A stretch of DNA of 64,000 nucleotides from Maniola hyperantus (GCF_902806685.2 NC_048556.1:7316001-7380000); one strand, 5' to 3'; counted from the stretch's first letter, positions 33,408 through 44,950 are shown. Notes: a model not told the origin generated them from the letters alone. Made by a program: numbers and translations.

Positions 33408-33568
33408 TACGCGACAGGTCGAGATGGCAATCGGGGAGGGAACACCCCGCTCACGCGCACAGCTCTTGCGCTAACACTGTGCGGGCGAGCGCGGGTGACC
33501 TATGGGTGTGCAGGACGTCCCTCCGCCTCATACCCCAATTGCCATCTCGACCTGTCGCGGACCGTACA
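33408..33568. mobile_element. GC-rich palindromic element, copy 7
   Basis: 'gtacgcgacaggtcgagatg' at the left and 'gccatctcgacctgtcgcgg' at the right. The core is in the inverse orientation ('gcgggcgagcgcgggtgacc'). Confidence 0.88.
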
Positions 33569-33569
33569 T

Positions 33570-34140
33570 TTTATGCAGGTACCTCGAACGTTGAGCTACT
33601 TTGGCTCTTTGGAGTTAATTTCCTTTGTTTTTGTAGCGGGTTACCACTGTAGGTACCTAACATTTTATTTAGAAACAGTTATTACAGTTAATTAAAAGGA
33701 TTTTGGTAGACGTCCTGCCTTTGCAATTAAAAGTGTTGAAAAGCTTTTAATTATTAGAAAGTTGTAAACAGGATATTCAACGTTAAATTATTCAGGGCTC
33801 GAATTTAGTTTTGCCACTATAATTAAATAAATATAGCATAAATTATTTTAAACTTCTTATTATAGTTTATACGTGGAAAGTGGGTGGACACGTGGTGAAT
33901 TCTGCATGTTTTTTTTCAAAATATATTTACTTTATGATTGTGGTGGAGGCATGCCTCAGTGTCACGTGCACGGTGGTTTGTGCGTCCACGCCACGTCTAA
34001 TTATTTTGTCACTCAGTTTAGGTCTTGAAGTGATTTACAATGATGGCCTCATGCTAGAGTCGTCGTCTACACTCTACAGAAAACTTTAATTTTGATACTG
34101 ATGAAGATCATCCAGATATATAGCAGTTATGCACTCTTTT
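33570..34140. other. Intergenic, nothing recognised
   Basis: AT-rich, no repeat or exon that I can support. Confidence 0.35.
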
Positions 34141-34490
34141 CTGCCTTGTTGGTCTAGTGGTCAGCATTTTCGACTGCAGATGACGGGATTCCCGGGTCGG
34201 GCTAAAATAGGCATTGAGTTTTTCTGTATAGAAATTGTCAGTACTAGCCCAAAATAAGAAAGTTGGCGGTGTTCCATCCTGACCGTGCCTCGGAGAGCAT
34301 GTAAATCCGTCGGTCCTGCGCCTGATTTCTCTCCGGTCGTGTCGGATTTCCGTACCATCCCGTCCCGAATAGAGAGCGCACGTGTTTGCGCACAGACTTG
34401 TGCACTGTATCTCTCACGCAGGATTAGCTGCCGTGGCCGAAATTCGGTCGGGTGATGGTCGGGAGGACATTATTGCTATTACTCTTTACT
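34140..34490 (+). repeat. Third tRNA-derived SINE type
   Basis: 'ttggtctagtggtcagcatt' (A-box-like) and 'gacgggattcccgggtcggg' (B-box-like) are followed by 'cgtgcctcggagagcatgta', 'tctctccggtcgtgtcggat' and 'gaggacattattgctatta'. This is a dispersed lepidopteran SINE layout. The shared 'gcctcggagagca' body also occurs near 56940. Confidence 0.65.
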
Positions 34491-35169
34491 CTATGATGCA
34501 TAAAACATGACTTATAATGCATTCATAGACATTGTCCCGAAATCTCACGTCACGGACAAAAGCCAGTAATTCCCAAAGGGCGCGGCGCGTCTTGCAGCGA
34601 GGAGTAATAATATGAATATAAAGTTTTAAATTATGATGCCATATTTTTGTGTTTGAATTTTCCACTTTGAATGCAGATTAGAAACGAATTTCAGCCAACT
34701 ATTTTATTTATTTATTTATTAGCTATGAATTGGTAGGTGTATCTGCACACATAAATATTGAAATTTAAATCTACTGGGAATCAAAACTGATAGAGTTTAG
34801 CCAGAGAGTTTAAAAAAACATGTATCATAGGAAAATGTTTACGAGTAAGTATCTACTCGTACTTGTAAATATTCTTGCTTTCGTTCACTCTAAATTACTA
34901 TTAAGTATTTTTTTAATCAGAAAACCCCTGATATTTGTATTTCAGGATCCTTGAGTGACGAATAATTACTATTCTTTGAATATGCTGCTTAGTATGTTTG
35001 GTGCTTTTACATAATACGTATGAAGTCAGCATTCTCACGGTCAATGAAAACACATTGTAGATAGAAGGTTCATCCACTTTCTGGCTTTATCGACTTTTAT
35101 GTAGGTATTCATGACTGTATGACATGAAGCAAGCTATTTACTTCAAGTAAGTAGTTCTCAATAGGTAAT

Positions 35170-35285
35170 GCTAAAAGGTGCGTAAAGTCTGCCCAGTCGC
35201 ACTTGGCTAGCGCGGCGTACTTTGGCCTGGCGTATTCTGAGAGGCGACCTGTGCTCAGTAGTGGGCCGGCAATGGGCTGATCATG
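35170..35285 (+). repeat. SINE family A 3' fragment
   Basis: 'gcgtaaagtctgcccagtcg' to 'gggctgatcatgg' matches the last 110 bp of family A. Confidence 0.65.
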
Positions 35286-35782
35286 GTGAAGTATTAGGAT
35301 GCTCTATCCTATATGTACCTATATAGATCATATAGATAGGTATGGCACTCGGTTGTAGTGGCAACCACACCTCAACCGAGGGTCAGTGTTGGATTAGTCG
35401 TTATTACGCGTGAATATAACATCACAGAGCGTGAGCTGTCAGATTCAAAAACCGAATGCCGCCGCTGGCAGGTGGACCCGCAATTCACGGTCCAATCCGT
35501 GTCACGCAATGTAATCTGCACCCATTGGGTGTTTTACATTGGCCGGCAACGGCACGGTATTGCTACGGCGACGACAACGTTACAGCGAATGTATTGGCAC
35601 TCTGAAACCGTGCCGTGCCAGCCTCTACCGATATTCTAACGCATTCATCGGTAATAATTTTTTTTCATTCTGGTTCTTCTTGGTTTCCTACAGACTGGAT
35701 TATTTGACCAGTCTTTCTTATACTTACTTTGACGATTCGAAAGCACTTTGTTTTGATTTCGAAATAACGAGGTAACAAACAG

Positions 35783-35915
35783 GACCTGACAGTTCACCAT
35801 AATGTTCTCAAAGGGTGTGTAAAGTCTGCTAATCTGCTTGAACCAGCGTGGTAGACTATTGCCAAACTTTTATTCTTAGGATACCCGGTGGTCAGTAGTG
35901 AGCCGGCAATAAGTT
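35783..35915 (+). repeat. SINE family A 3' fragment
   Basis: 'ataatgttctcaaagggtgt' to 'agtagtgagccggcaataag' matches the family A body and 3' part. Confidence 0.65.
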
Positions 35916-36735
35916 TATTTCACTCATACTTCGACCATCCCATCGTTGTTGTCGTGACGGTGTCGGTGCCGTGACGTTATCGACCCATGTGAAAACGCCT
36001 TGTTCAACCCGAAACACAATATATATGTTAGATTTTCGGAGGCACCACCTAAATTCGTTTCTTCCAGCGGCTTTAGTGGCTTCGTCGAATTTTAATGTTT
36101 TAGATTTACCTAGTTATTTTTAGCCACCGCATGGATTTTTAAAATCAGGAGAAGATCTAAACTTTGAATGACTAGAGACTGTTCGCCGGGCGCTTTGCTC
36201 AGCGAACATATAGGTATGAATCCTTCTTTATTTACTATCCTGTGGAAATTTAAAAAAATCCAATTTTATTCCTTGACTTGTGTACATTATAATCTAAAGG
36301 GAATCTCTGTGCAATGTTTTAAGAATTTGGGATTTTCGTTTTGTATTTAGGTAGATATTAATTTAAAAGCTTCAATATTCCAGTAGTTGCGTCATATCTC
36401 GAAGCTGGACTACACTATTTCGTAAGAAACTTTTAATATTTTCTCAACCTCAACCAAATTCCAAGAATCAAATGAATTTCCCGCAAAAGTCACCCCCTCG
36501 GGATATTACCGTGTTTGCGAAACTGGGATTTATCTTTTCACATTCAAATGTGTGTTTACGATATTATAAAGGCTGCCTTTAAATTTTCTGGTCTCGAGAC
36601 TTTTAAAGTCGGTCGCGAATATTGAATTTAATATGAACTTAAAAGAATCTCAGCCGTGGATTTCTGTAACGTTTCATTTGGGATATTGCTTGTCATATTT
36701 TGCACTGTGAACTTTGTGGGGCCGAATTGAGAATT

Positions 36736-36853
36736 TATAGTACGCGACAAGTCGAGACGGTAATCGGGGTATGAGGCGGGGGGACGTCCCGCATGTACAA
36801 ACATGTCACCTGCACTCGCCCGCTGCTCGGGGTTATAGTCTCGCGTACTATAT
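36736..36853. mobile_element. GC-rich palindromic element, copy 8 (internally deleted)
   Basis: 'tatagtacgcgacaagtcga' at the left, 'ggcggggggacgtcccgcat' in the core, and a shortened right end 'ctcgcgtactatata'. Confidence 0.8.
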
Positions 36854-37079
36854 ATAGGTAGGTAGGCAAGCAATTTTTGGTAAGTTAAAAATTAAAAGCT
36901 ATAAATTATAAATATCTTTTGGAACTTTAATAAAATCCGTCAAAAATTAGAGACATGATCGGAAAAATCCAATAAAATCCAATCCAAAAAACTGCTTCAA
37001 AAATGATGTTAAGCATCATATAAATGCGAAAAGTTACAAGTGCCTGCCCGGTTCTTCACTACTTTTTAACTCAATACTT

Positions 37080-37130
37080 CACAGTTACAGGAGGCCGACG
37101 TCTTAACCACTAGGCTATCACCACGCTGCC
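37080..37130 (-). repeat. SINE family A head fragment
   Basis: 'ggaggccgacgtcttaacca' + 'ctaggctatcaccacg' is the tRNA-like head in reverse. Confidence 0.6.
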
Positions 37131-37495
37131 ACTTCTATACTTTTTGTGAATTCTGTGAGCAGAGCAAAAGTATCAAATCAGTGCAAGAGTCTACAACTCG
37201 GCATACACTATAAAGCCGTGTTTGCGAGACCGAAATTTATCTATTCACATGCGAAAGTTGTGTTTACTCTTTTTAAATTTGCCACTCTCAAGACTGTTTG
37301 AAGTTGGTTGCAAAATATTGAATTTTATACGAGTCAGTATAAACTGGTATAAACTTGAAAAGAGCCACAGCATGACTTCTGTCACGTTCCATTTAGGGTT
37401 TTGCTTGTTTTTGCTCTTAAATGTTACTTTGCATTTGCGATTTGAACTGTAAATCAAATCTTTCTGAATTATAGGTAGGTAAGGTAGTTAAGTAG

Positions 37496-37727
37496 GGCCG
37501 TGATAACCTAGTGGTTAAGAAGTCCGCCTTCTATTCGTGAGGTTAAGGGTTCGATTCCAGGCACGCATCTTTCACTTTTCGGAGAACTTACGTGCTTTTT
37601 AAGCAATTATCACTTAAAACATCGAGAGAAAAGCGCGTGGAAAAGAGAAAAGTTAGTTTATCGCTAATCCCTTCTCACTTTGAGAGACCAGCCGTGCTCA
37701 GTAGTGAGCCGGCGATGGGTTGATGAC
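37496..37727 (+). repeat. SINE family A
   Basis: 'ccgtgataacctagtggtta' and 'aagggttcgattccaggcac' preserve both internal promoter boxes. It has an internal deletion, then 'agtagtgagccggcgatggg' + 'ttgatga'. Confidence 0.8.
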
Positions 37728-37749
37728 GAAAGTACTTGAAATTTTCGAA

Positions 37750-37830
37750 GATATCACTGCCGCAGTGGTGACCGCTAGTCATATAAATGGAAGATCCCAA
37801 GGTTGATTCCCAGTACGGACAGTTTATTAT
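37750..37830 (+). repeat. Degraded tRNA-like SINE head
   Basis: 'cgcagtggtgaccgctagtc' and 'aggttgattcccagtacgga' look like decayed A-box and B-box segments followed by A/T-rich sequence. Confidence 0.35.
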
Positions 37831-38557
37831 TTTATATATAAATGATTATTGTAGTAAATAAAGTATTAAATATTAGAAACATTTTATATTGCATACTGTC
37901 AGTTGCAGTAAATAATTGTGAACGGGTCTAACCTTATATACAAATACTTAGCTGTTACCTACAATTTGGCAAAAAAAAAAAAAAGATCGACTCGGTTAAA
38001 TCGCCTTGGGTCTGGTCTGGTGGGAGGCTTCGGTCTTGGCTAGTTATTATCCTACCGCTAAAGACTAAAGTCGTGTCGCCAGACGCTTTGATAAATAATT
38101 AGTACCGACCCTGTACGATGATGCATAGAAAGTGCTAGGGGTGCGAGTTAATTATAAAACTACTGGATTCAAAACTCATGTAAACAAACATAAAAGTCAA
38201 ATTCAAACTGAAAAATATTTTTCCCACTTCAACATTTTTTTATAAAATTATGCAATAGTATTATTCTATCATATTTGGCTATCGACTTTTAGCCATGTTG
38301 CACAACTCAACCAATTGTAATTTATCGGAAACGCAGTGCATTCAAATTCGCTGATAAAATATCTGAAAGCGCTGAACTGAATCAACTGGATCCTATCATT
38401 GGTATAATGAACCAGAGAGATGTTCTATGCTAGAGCGTGCCTCTAAGAATCGTTTTTAACATTGCAAAAAGATCTCAACCTGACTAGTGTACCAGTTCAC
38501 TCGTCGCGCTTTTCGTCACTCAGTAAATAGTTGGCACCGGGACTACTTTTATCCTCT

Positions 38558-38786
38558 TGTACGGGAGCGGTGTGCAGGCTCGACCGTACCAAAGGGGAGA
38601 TCTCCCACCGAGCGGTTGGTTGTGCTCGGTAGCGCCAGCTGGGCGACGGTTATGTCTTGAAACTTCTATATATAGTCCAGATTGCAGAAAACTCTGTTAT
38701 TGCGAGTACTGTCGGCGGTACATTTGTTCGGGACTATGTCATCGATTGAACAGCGCCATCTAGTTTCTATTGTGGCAACCGCCACA
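38558..38786 (-). repeat. 3' LTR of the miniature element
   Basis: 229 bp, TGT...ACA on both strands. On the element's strand a TATATATA box lies at 38667-38674. Confidence 0.92.
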
Positions 38787-39059
38787 TCACTCCCCTCCGA
38801 GACGAACGCGTAGTGTGAAGCAGTGAAGAGAGGTGGCGTTGTAGCGTGAAGGCGTGTGAAGGAAGGGCAATGGCTGCTAACCAACCAGAGAAGCGGTAGA
38901 CCAGGACGCTTGTAGCTGGTGATGGAGTGCAGGGCCATTGTGCCCCGAAGCTGTGGCTACATCCGTCTTACAGGCCTCGATGTGCTTGCTGTTGCTGCTT
39001 GTAGACTTGGAGTTTGGAGGAGACGTCGGCTTGCGGTGTGTGATCCAAAGGTGTTGCGG

Positions 39060-39215
39060 TGTATGCGATCACCCTTGATCACGTTGAGTGCGCAGTGCGG
39101 AGTGCGGCGGTGTGCGGTTGATCTTTGATGACGTCGGCTGTTCTAGTGTGCGATCACTCTTGTATCAACGTCGGCTGTTGTAGTGTGCGACCACTCTTGA
39201 TCACGTCGGGGTCAC
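39060..39215. repeat. About 37-bp tandem repeats inside the miniature LTR element
   Basis: Three to four imperfect units of the type 'tgtgcgatcactcttgatca' + 'cgtcggctgttgtag' lie next to the primer-binding side. Units differ by small indels. Confidence 0.7.
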
Positions 39216-39218
39216 CAA

Positions 39219-39448
39219 TGTACGGGAGCGGTGTGCAGGCTCGACCGTACCAAAGGGGAGATCTCCCACCGAGCGGTTGGTTGTGCTCGGTAGCGCCAGC
39301 TGGGCCGACGGTTATGTCTTGAAACTTCTATATATAGTCCAGATTGCAGAAAACTCTGTTATTGCGAGTACTGTCGGCGGTACATTTGTTCGGGACTATG
39401 TCATCGATTGAACAGCGCCATCTAGTTTCTATTGTGGCAACCGCCACA
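39219..39448 (-). repeat. 5' LTR of the miniature element
   Basis: 230 bp. Identical to the other LTR except for one extra C (GGGCCGAC against GGGCGAC). TATATATA is at 39329-39336. The putative primer-binding site lies immediately outside it at 39200-39218. Confidence 0.92.
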
Positions 39449-39450
39449 CT

Positions 39451-39660
39451 CTACTAGCTTATGCTCGCGACTCCGCGTGGACTACACAAATTTCATATTA
39501 CCCCTTTACAGTTTGAATTTTCAAAAATCCTTTCTTAGCGGATGTCTTCGTCATAATAGCTACCTGCATGCCAAATTTCAGCCCGATCCGTCCACTAGTT
39601 TGGCTGTACGTTGATAGATCAGTCAGTCAGACAGCGTTTCCTTTTATATATTTAGATTTA
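39451..39660 (+). repeat. Family C interspersed repeat
   Basis: 'ctactagcttatgctcgcga' head as in family B, then 'ggactacacaaatttcatat', 'catgccaaatttcagcccga' and 'gttgatagatcagtcagtca'. The miniature LTR element inserted at its 5' edge. Confidence 0.78.
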
Positions 39661-39963
39661 TCACTAGGTATTATGTCAATATTAATGGTATATTTATCAT
39701 ATTACTAGCTGATGCCCGCGACTTCGAATTCGGGAATTTAGGGTTTTAAAAAGAAGAGAAGAGCCAGCAAGAAATTAGTGCTTAGGTTAGATAGCTCTTT
39801 GAAATTATTAGTACAAGCGTTCTTTGACGCCTAATGTATGAAGTTTGCTACCTACTCCTAGAGATCATCTCCATGTAATGAAAGCTTAAATATCTGCATT
39901 TTTTTTCAATAGCTCCTGATTTGTAAACTTCATTTTCTATTCAATTTAGTAGACGCGAGTAGG

Positions 39964-40119
39964 TATAGTATACGTCAGGTTGAAATGACAATCGGGGAGG
40001 GAACGCCCCGCACACCCACCCAGTAACCCGGTGCGGGCGACCGTGGATGACGTGCGAGTGTGCGGGGAGTTCCCCCGCCTCATACCCCGATTGCCGTCTC
40101 AACCTGTCGCGGACTATAC
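39964..40119. mobile_element. GC-rich palindromic element, copy 9
   Basis: 'tacgtcaggttgaaatgaca' at the left and 'ccgtctcaacctgtcgcgga' + 'ctata' at the right. Core inverse ('gtgcgggcgaccgtggatga'). Confidence 0.88.
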
Positions 40120-40257
40120 ATGACTAACGTTTTACAGTCCCAAAAGTGCAAAACCCCGCGCCAGTAGGTATACTTACATAATATGAAATCTATCCTGCTA
40201 CACTGCGCGTGTTACGTCACACTAAAGCGTTCGAATTTCGGTATGCTTTTAATAAAA

Positions 40258-40385
40258 TATATCATCGTCATCACGATCAACCAAATCACCGGCTCACTCT
40301 GAGCACGGGTCTCCTCACAGAATGAGAAGGGCTTAGACAGAGTCCACACACTGGCGAAATGCTGATTGGTAGAAAATACATGCTA
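40258..40385 (-). repeat. SINE family A 3' fragment
   Basis: 'catcgtcatcacgatcaacc' to 'cactggcgaaatgctgattg' is the family A 3' end in reverse. Confidence 0.65.
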
Positions 40386-40389
40386 CAAT

Positions 40390-40835
40390 TATAATATAAG
40401 ATTTAGGCTACCATTTAAAATCAGTCAATTATATAGACAATGTCGCAGGAAATTGCTGTCACATAACTGTTAATCGCCTAAACGGGCATAACATTTGAAA
40501 GCATGGATACTTAAACAGTACAAAGAGCCAGCTGAAGGTTACAATTATAATTTCAAGCGTTAATAGCAGCTCTAAATGTGTACCCAACGACATTCGACTA
40601 ATTGAGAGTAATATTCTGATACGCCATTTAACATAATCATTACAGACGCTTTAATCCCATTTAAAAGTATTATACTAGATGAAATTTTAGAAGATGAAAT
40701 TAGAAGCGTTGACAGTTTTCTTTAATATTGAGATTGGTTTCCTTTTTTTTTTCTTTCTTAATCTCTTGTATATTGTGGAATATTATTAAAATATAAGTGT
40801 TTTGAAATTTTGTTTGTAAAGCACAATAATTTATA
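40390..40835. other. Intergenic, nothing recognised
   Basis: AT-rich sequence between repeats. Confidence 0.35.
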
Positions 40836-40837
40836 TT

Positions 40838-41096
40838 ATGCCCGCAACTAGGTAGGTATAGGTACCTACTACCTACCTATAGGACGTATGAGTCTAAATC
40901 CTAACAATCTAATTAAGTTGTTTGAAAAATCCTTAAGGGGATACTTCGATTTTCCGGTATGTAAAGTAGCCTATGTCCGTCTCCGGGATGTAAGTCAATT
41001 CTGTACCCATCAAAATCGTTGAAACTGTTGGACCGTGAAAAGCTAGCAGATAGACAGACAGACACACTTTCGCATTTATAATATTAGTATGGATGG
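40838..41096 (+). repeat. Family B interspersed repeat
   Basis: 'ttatgcccgcaactaggtag' to 'cgcatttataatattagtat' + 'ggat'. The head contains a short 'taggtacctactacctacct' expansion. Confidence 0.8.
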
Positions 41097-41984
41097 ATGT
41101 CCCGACATGTACCTAAACGTATGTAAAGAGATTCCCTAATATCGATAAAAAATATCTGCGACACTAGACGGCCGGACAGACTGTATACCTAAAACAATAC
41201 AAGTAAGGGCTCCTAGTTTTACTACGGAATCCTAGAAAGTATACGCACCACTGCGGCAGTGATACCATCAAAAATATTGTGCCATTAGTCTTCATTTCTT
41301 TTTTTCATTGTTTTCAGTATTTTTCAGGCATGTCAACGTTTTTTCAATCCGCAATTTGATTTCCCTCGGGCACGTTAGTTGGTATATAATGTTCATTTGG
41401 AATGGAAACATTAAAATAGCTTATTCAAAAAAATATTATCATAAACTAGCTCTCGCCCACGTTTGTGCCCACGAATACATAATAATAACATATAATATTA
41501 AATTAACGAAACAAATTAACCCACGCAATTTTCACAAATTAGGTAGGTACTTTCAACGTTTTCCAGCACCAACTTGATATTATACCTACTAATAGTCATC
41601 AGACTAAAAGGTCTCCCAATTTCAGAGAGGTTTACAAAAATAGAGGCAGCTTTATTAAAATGTATATACCTACCTACATACTAAATTTGCGTTTAGTTTA
41701 ATACATCCATGGGAAAACTAAAGGTTACATGTTAGTCAGAGGTGGTTCATTTAAATAAGAGAACACTTTAGAACGTTAATCGTGAAATCGACAAAGTGGA
41801 AATCTACATATAAATTGTGCGAGTGTCAGACTGAGGTGCATAGAGAGACTGCAGATGTGAAGCAATTTAGCACTAACCGTTGTAAACCTTTGTCTAAGAT
41901 ATTAACATAGCCGTGATAGTCTTTTTTTAGTTATTTACTATGAACAAAAAAAAATTGGTAGCACGCAAAAAAAAAAATATTAGG

Positions 41985-42440
41985 GCGTCTTGCTATTCCA
42001 GGCACGCATCTCTAACTTTTCGAAGTTATGTGCGTTTTGAGCAATAAAATATCACTTGCTTTAACAGTGAAGGAAAACACCATAAAGAAACATTCATGTC
42101 TAAGAGTTCTTCATAATGTTCTCAAAGATGTGTGAAGTCTTCCAATCCGCACTTGGCCAGCGTGGCGGAGTATAGTCTAAATATATAAAAGGAAAAGGTG
42201 ACTGACTGACTGATCTATCAACGCACAGCTCAAACTACTTACTGGACGTATCGGGCTAAAATTTGGCATGCAGATAGCTATTATAACGAATTCATTCCCT
42301 AAGGGGGTAAAGTAGGGGTTTGAAATTTGTGTAGTCCACGCGGAAGAAGTCGCGAGCATAAGCTAGTCTAAACTAAACCCTTCCGATTCTGAGAGGAAAC
42401 CTGTACTTAGTAGTGAGCCGGCGATGGGGTGACCATGATG
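41985..42440 (+). repeat. SINE family A, interrupted by a family C element
   Basis: Body 41993-42181 and end 42373-42440 are one SINE. A reversed family C element occupies 42182-42363. The repeated 'tagtctaaa' on both sides shows the insertion event. Confidence 0.82.
42182..42363 (-). repeat. Family C element nested in SINE A
   Basis: 'gactgactgactgatctatc' to 'cgcggaagaagtcgcgagca' + 'taagc' in reverse. Flanked by 'tagtctaaa' on both sides. Confidence 0.85.
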
Positions 42441-42767
42441 ATGATGAATCTTAATTCACGACTTCGTAAGAAATTCTTTAAATCATCTCGAATTTTTAGT
42501 GAGCCGGTATTTCATTGAAGCTGTAGTAAAAAATAAGAGCTTTATGTTTTTACTGCGAAAGATTTTTCTCAATTAGATCTGTAGTTTTTACATAGTAATG
42601 TATTTGGTGCTTACTATTTTAAAATAGAGAAAATGAAATAAAGAAAGTCTTTTCTAAATTAGTAAGCAATTTTTGCGTGATGCGTGTACAAACCAATCAG
42701 TAGACAAACTGTTAAAACCGAAAACAAAATAAAAATAATATCCAGACAGACCTCTAACTTTGTTATA

Positions 42768-42960
42768 GTTTTTAGGGTTCCGTAGCCGAATGGCAAAAAA
42801 GGGAACCCTTATAGATTCGTCATGTCTGTCTGTCCGTCCGTATGTCACAGTCACTTTTTTCCGAAACTATAAGAGCTATACTGTTGAAACTTGGTAGGTA
42901 GATGTATTCTGTGAACCGCATTAAGGTTTTAACACAAAAATAGAAAATAAAACAATAAAT
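42768..42960 (+). repeat. Family D interspersed repeat
   Basis: 'tttttagggttccgtagccg' then 'gggaacccttatagattcgt', 'catgtctgtctgtccgtccg' and 'gaaacttggtaggtagatgt'. A common lepidopteran dispersed element. Confidence 0.78.
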
Positions 42961-43087
42961 TTTGGGATTCCCCATACTTAGAACTGAATCGCAAATTTTT
43001 TATCGATGGATAGGTCTTCAAAAATTATTGATATGGAGGTTTCCATTATAATTTTTTTCTAAACTGAATAGTTTGCGCGAGAGACAC

Positions 43088-43103
43088 AACCCCCCCCCCC
43101 CCT
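43088..43103. repeat. Poly-C run
   Basis: A run of about 12 C bases in AT-rich sequence, inside old repeat material. Confidence 0.9.
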
Positions 43104-43567
43104 GCTGGTTTTTGTATTTGCTTAACTAAGTACCTATATAGTTTGGGTTAGTATTATTTGTAATTATATTGAGTAACTCAAATGAAGCAAAACTCTAAAC
43201 TCCTCATATGTAGCATGTAGTAAATAGACGACGTTGTATTTGGTCATAGAAGTATTAGAAGAGGTGGGCAATTTAGATAAACGCTCACTTTAGAGTGTTC
43301 GTAATCCAGCAGCGCAAAGAGTGTAAATCCGCTTGCAGATCGATTAAATCTGCATATAAATCGCGGTGGCTGGCAGTGAGAGGCGACAGCATCGGATTGA
43401 AAGTAGATTGGCACCAGATGTGGACCGTTTCATTGCTAACTGCCCCTGCCGGCGACGATGTGTGCAGTGTGCCCGATATCGACTGATGCAAATCACTCAT
43501 TAAGCTTTTCCGGGCATTGAAATAATTTTACAATACTTATACTTATATCTATATTAATATTATAAAG

Positions 43568-43786
43568 ACTAGATGATGCCCGCGACTTCGTCCGCGTGGA
43601 TTTTTTTTTAAAAATCCCGTGGGAACTCTTTGATTTTCCGGGATAAAAAGTCCCTGGATGCAAGCTATATCTGTACCAAATTTCGTCAAAATCGGTTGAA
43701 CGGATGGGCCGTGACAAGCTAGCAGACAGATAGACAGACAGACGGACAGACAGACACACTTTCACATTTATAATATTAGTATGGAT
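43568..43786 (+). repeat. Family B interspersed repeat, near-consensus
   Basis: 'actagatgatgcccgcgact' to 'tcacatttataatattagta' + 'tggat'. Contains a 'cagacagatagacagacaga' microsatellite near the end. Confidence 0.85.
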
Positions 43787-43965
43787 GTAAAGTTTGTGAG
43801 TTGGTTTGTAGGAAGTAATCTCTGGAACTACTGAACCGAGTTTGAAAATTCTTTCACCAGTAGAAAGCTACATTACTCCTGAGTGACATTATTTTTAAAA
43901 AAATTAAAGGTCCCTACAAAAATTGTAATAAGCTACCCATGCGAAGCCGGGGCGGGTCGCTAGCA
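43787..43965 (+). repeat. Older dispersed repeat joined to family B
   Basis: 'gagttggtttgtaggaagta', 'actactgaaccgagtttgaa' and 'tacccatgcgaagccggggc' form a diverged element. A relative lies at 22895-23035. Confidence 0.55.
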
Positions 43966-43970
43966 TTAAG

Positions 43971-44136
43971 TATAGTTCGCGACAGGTTGAGATGGTAATC
44001 GGGGTATGAGGCGGGGGGACGCCCCGCACACCCGCATGTCACCCACACTAGCCCGCACGGGGCTAGCGCCGGGGTTATGCGGGTGTGCGGGGCATTCCAT
44101 ACCGATTGCTATCTCAACCTGTCGCGTACCTACTAT
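43971..44136. mobile_element. GC-rich palindromic element, copy 10
   Basis: 'tatagttcgcgacaggttga' at the left and 'gctatctcaacctgtcgcgt' at the right, with a full core. It sits directly after another old repeat. Confidence 0.88.
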
Positions 44137-44394
44137 ATTTTGCCAAATCTTTTACGGGACTTTGTTATATTAATTTTAATTTTGCAATCTAAGGCAGAAG
44201 GAATAAATTGCTTTCTATCATAACATAACAGCATGTTTTTATGTATGTTTTACGAAAGTTTATTGTAATTTATACAACTACGAGTTGTTTCACCTCGTAG
44301 TTTTTTTTTTCATTTATACCTATTGCTATTTAAATTGATTAAAACATAACTTAACTTATATCTAGTGTTTTTTTTTACGTAGTTGTATAAATTC

Positions 44395-44612
44395 AATCAG
44401 CCCGCGACTTCGTCCGCGTGAGTTTCGATTTTTAAATTCCCGTGGGAACTCTTCGATTTTCCGGGATAAAAGGTAGCTTATGTCCTTCCCAGGAATGCAA
44501 TCTATCTCTGTACCAAATTTCGTCAAAATCGGTTTAACGGATGGGCTGTGAAAAGCTAGCAGACAGACGGACAGACAGACACACTTTCGCATTTATAATA
44601 TTAGTATGGATA
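44395..44612 (+). repeat. Family B interspersed repeat, near-consensus
   Basis: 'cagcccgcgacttcgtccgc' to 'cgcatttataatattagtat' + 'ggat', subtype with 'gtgaaaagctagcagacaga'. Confidence 0.85.
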
Positions 44613-44902
44613 AAAAACACAAGTAGAGTCACTTTAGAACCTTACTTAATAATCTGCAATAGGTAGTACATTAAATACCGTTGCCATACAGAATCTGTTT
44701 GCAGATTTTAATCTGCATATAAATCGCAGCGACTGTCGGTGGAGGCGACATGATCGAATTGGAATGTATTGGCAGCAGGCGAGAAGCAATTCATTGACTG
44801 ACTGACGGAGCGGGGTATGCGGCGGTTGAGGCGTGTGGACAGATGCAAATCACTTATAACTCAATGTGGATGCGACAAAGGGTGAGAATCGAGAATCCTT
44901 TT

Positions 44903-44950
44903 TAGGGTTCCGTACCTCAAAAGGAAAAACGGAACCCTTTTGATGATTTT
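44903..44950 (+). repeat. Family D 5' fragment
   Basis: 'tagggttccgtacctcaaaa' + 'ggaaaaacggaaccctttt'. Confidence 0.65.

Larger units (their letters stand above)
34690..36735. other. Intergenic with an unclassified middle segment
   Basis: 35345-35640 is less AT-rich and shows 'ggcaacggcacggtattgct' and 'gaaaccgtgccgtgccagcc' as partial inverted echoes. It may be a decayed transposon. Two SINE A fragments flank it. Confidence 0.35.
38558..39448 (-). mobile_element. Non-autonomous miniature LTR retrotransposon (TRIM-like)
   Basis: Two near-identical direct repeats, 38558-38786 and 39219-39448, bound a 432-bp interior with no coding capacity. They start TGT and end ACA and differ by one inserted C. 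The 4-bp sequence CTCT flanks both outer ends (38554-38557 and 39449-39452), a target-site duplication. On the - strand the right LTR is followed after one base by TGGTGACCCCGACGTGATC, a good primer-binding site, and the left LTR is preceded by the purine-rich tract GGAGGGGAGTGA. This fixes the element on the - strand. It is about 0.9 kb. The near-identity of the LTRs indicates a recent insertion. The parent family (gypsy or BEL/Pao) cannot be told without its proteins. Confidence 0.93.

Noticed and set aside
38557..39322. Short frames within the miniature LTR element
   Set aside because: They fall mostly in the LTRs and appear twice for that reason; no gag or pol resemblance.
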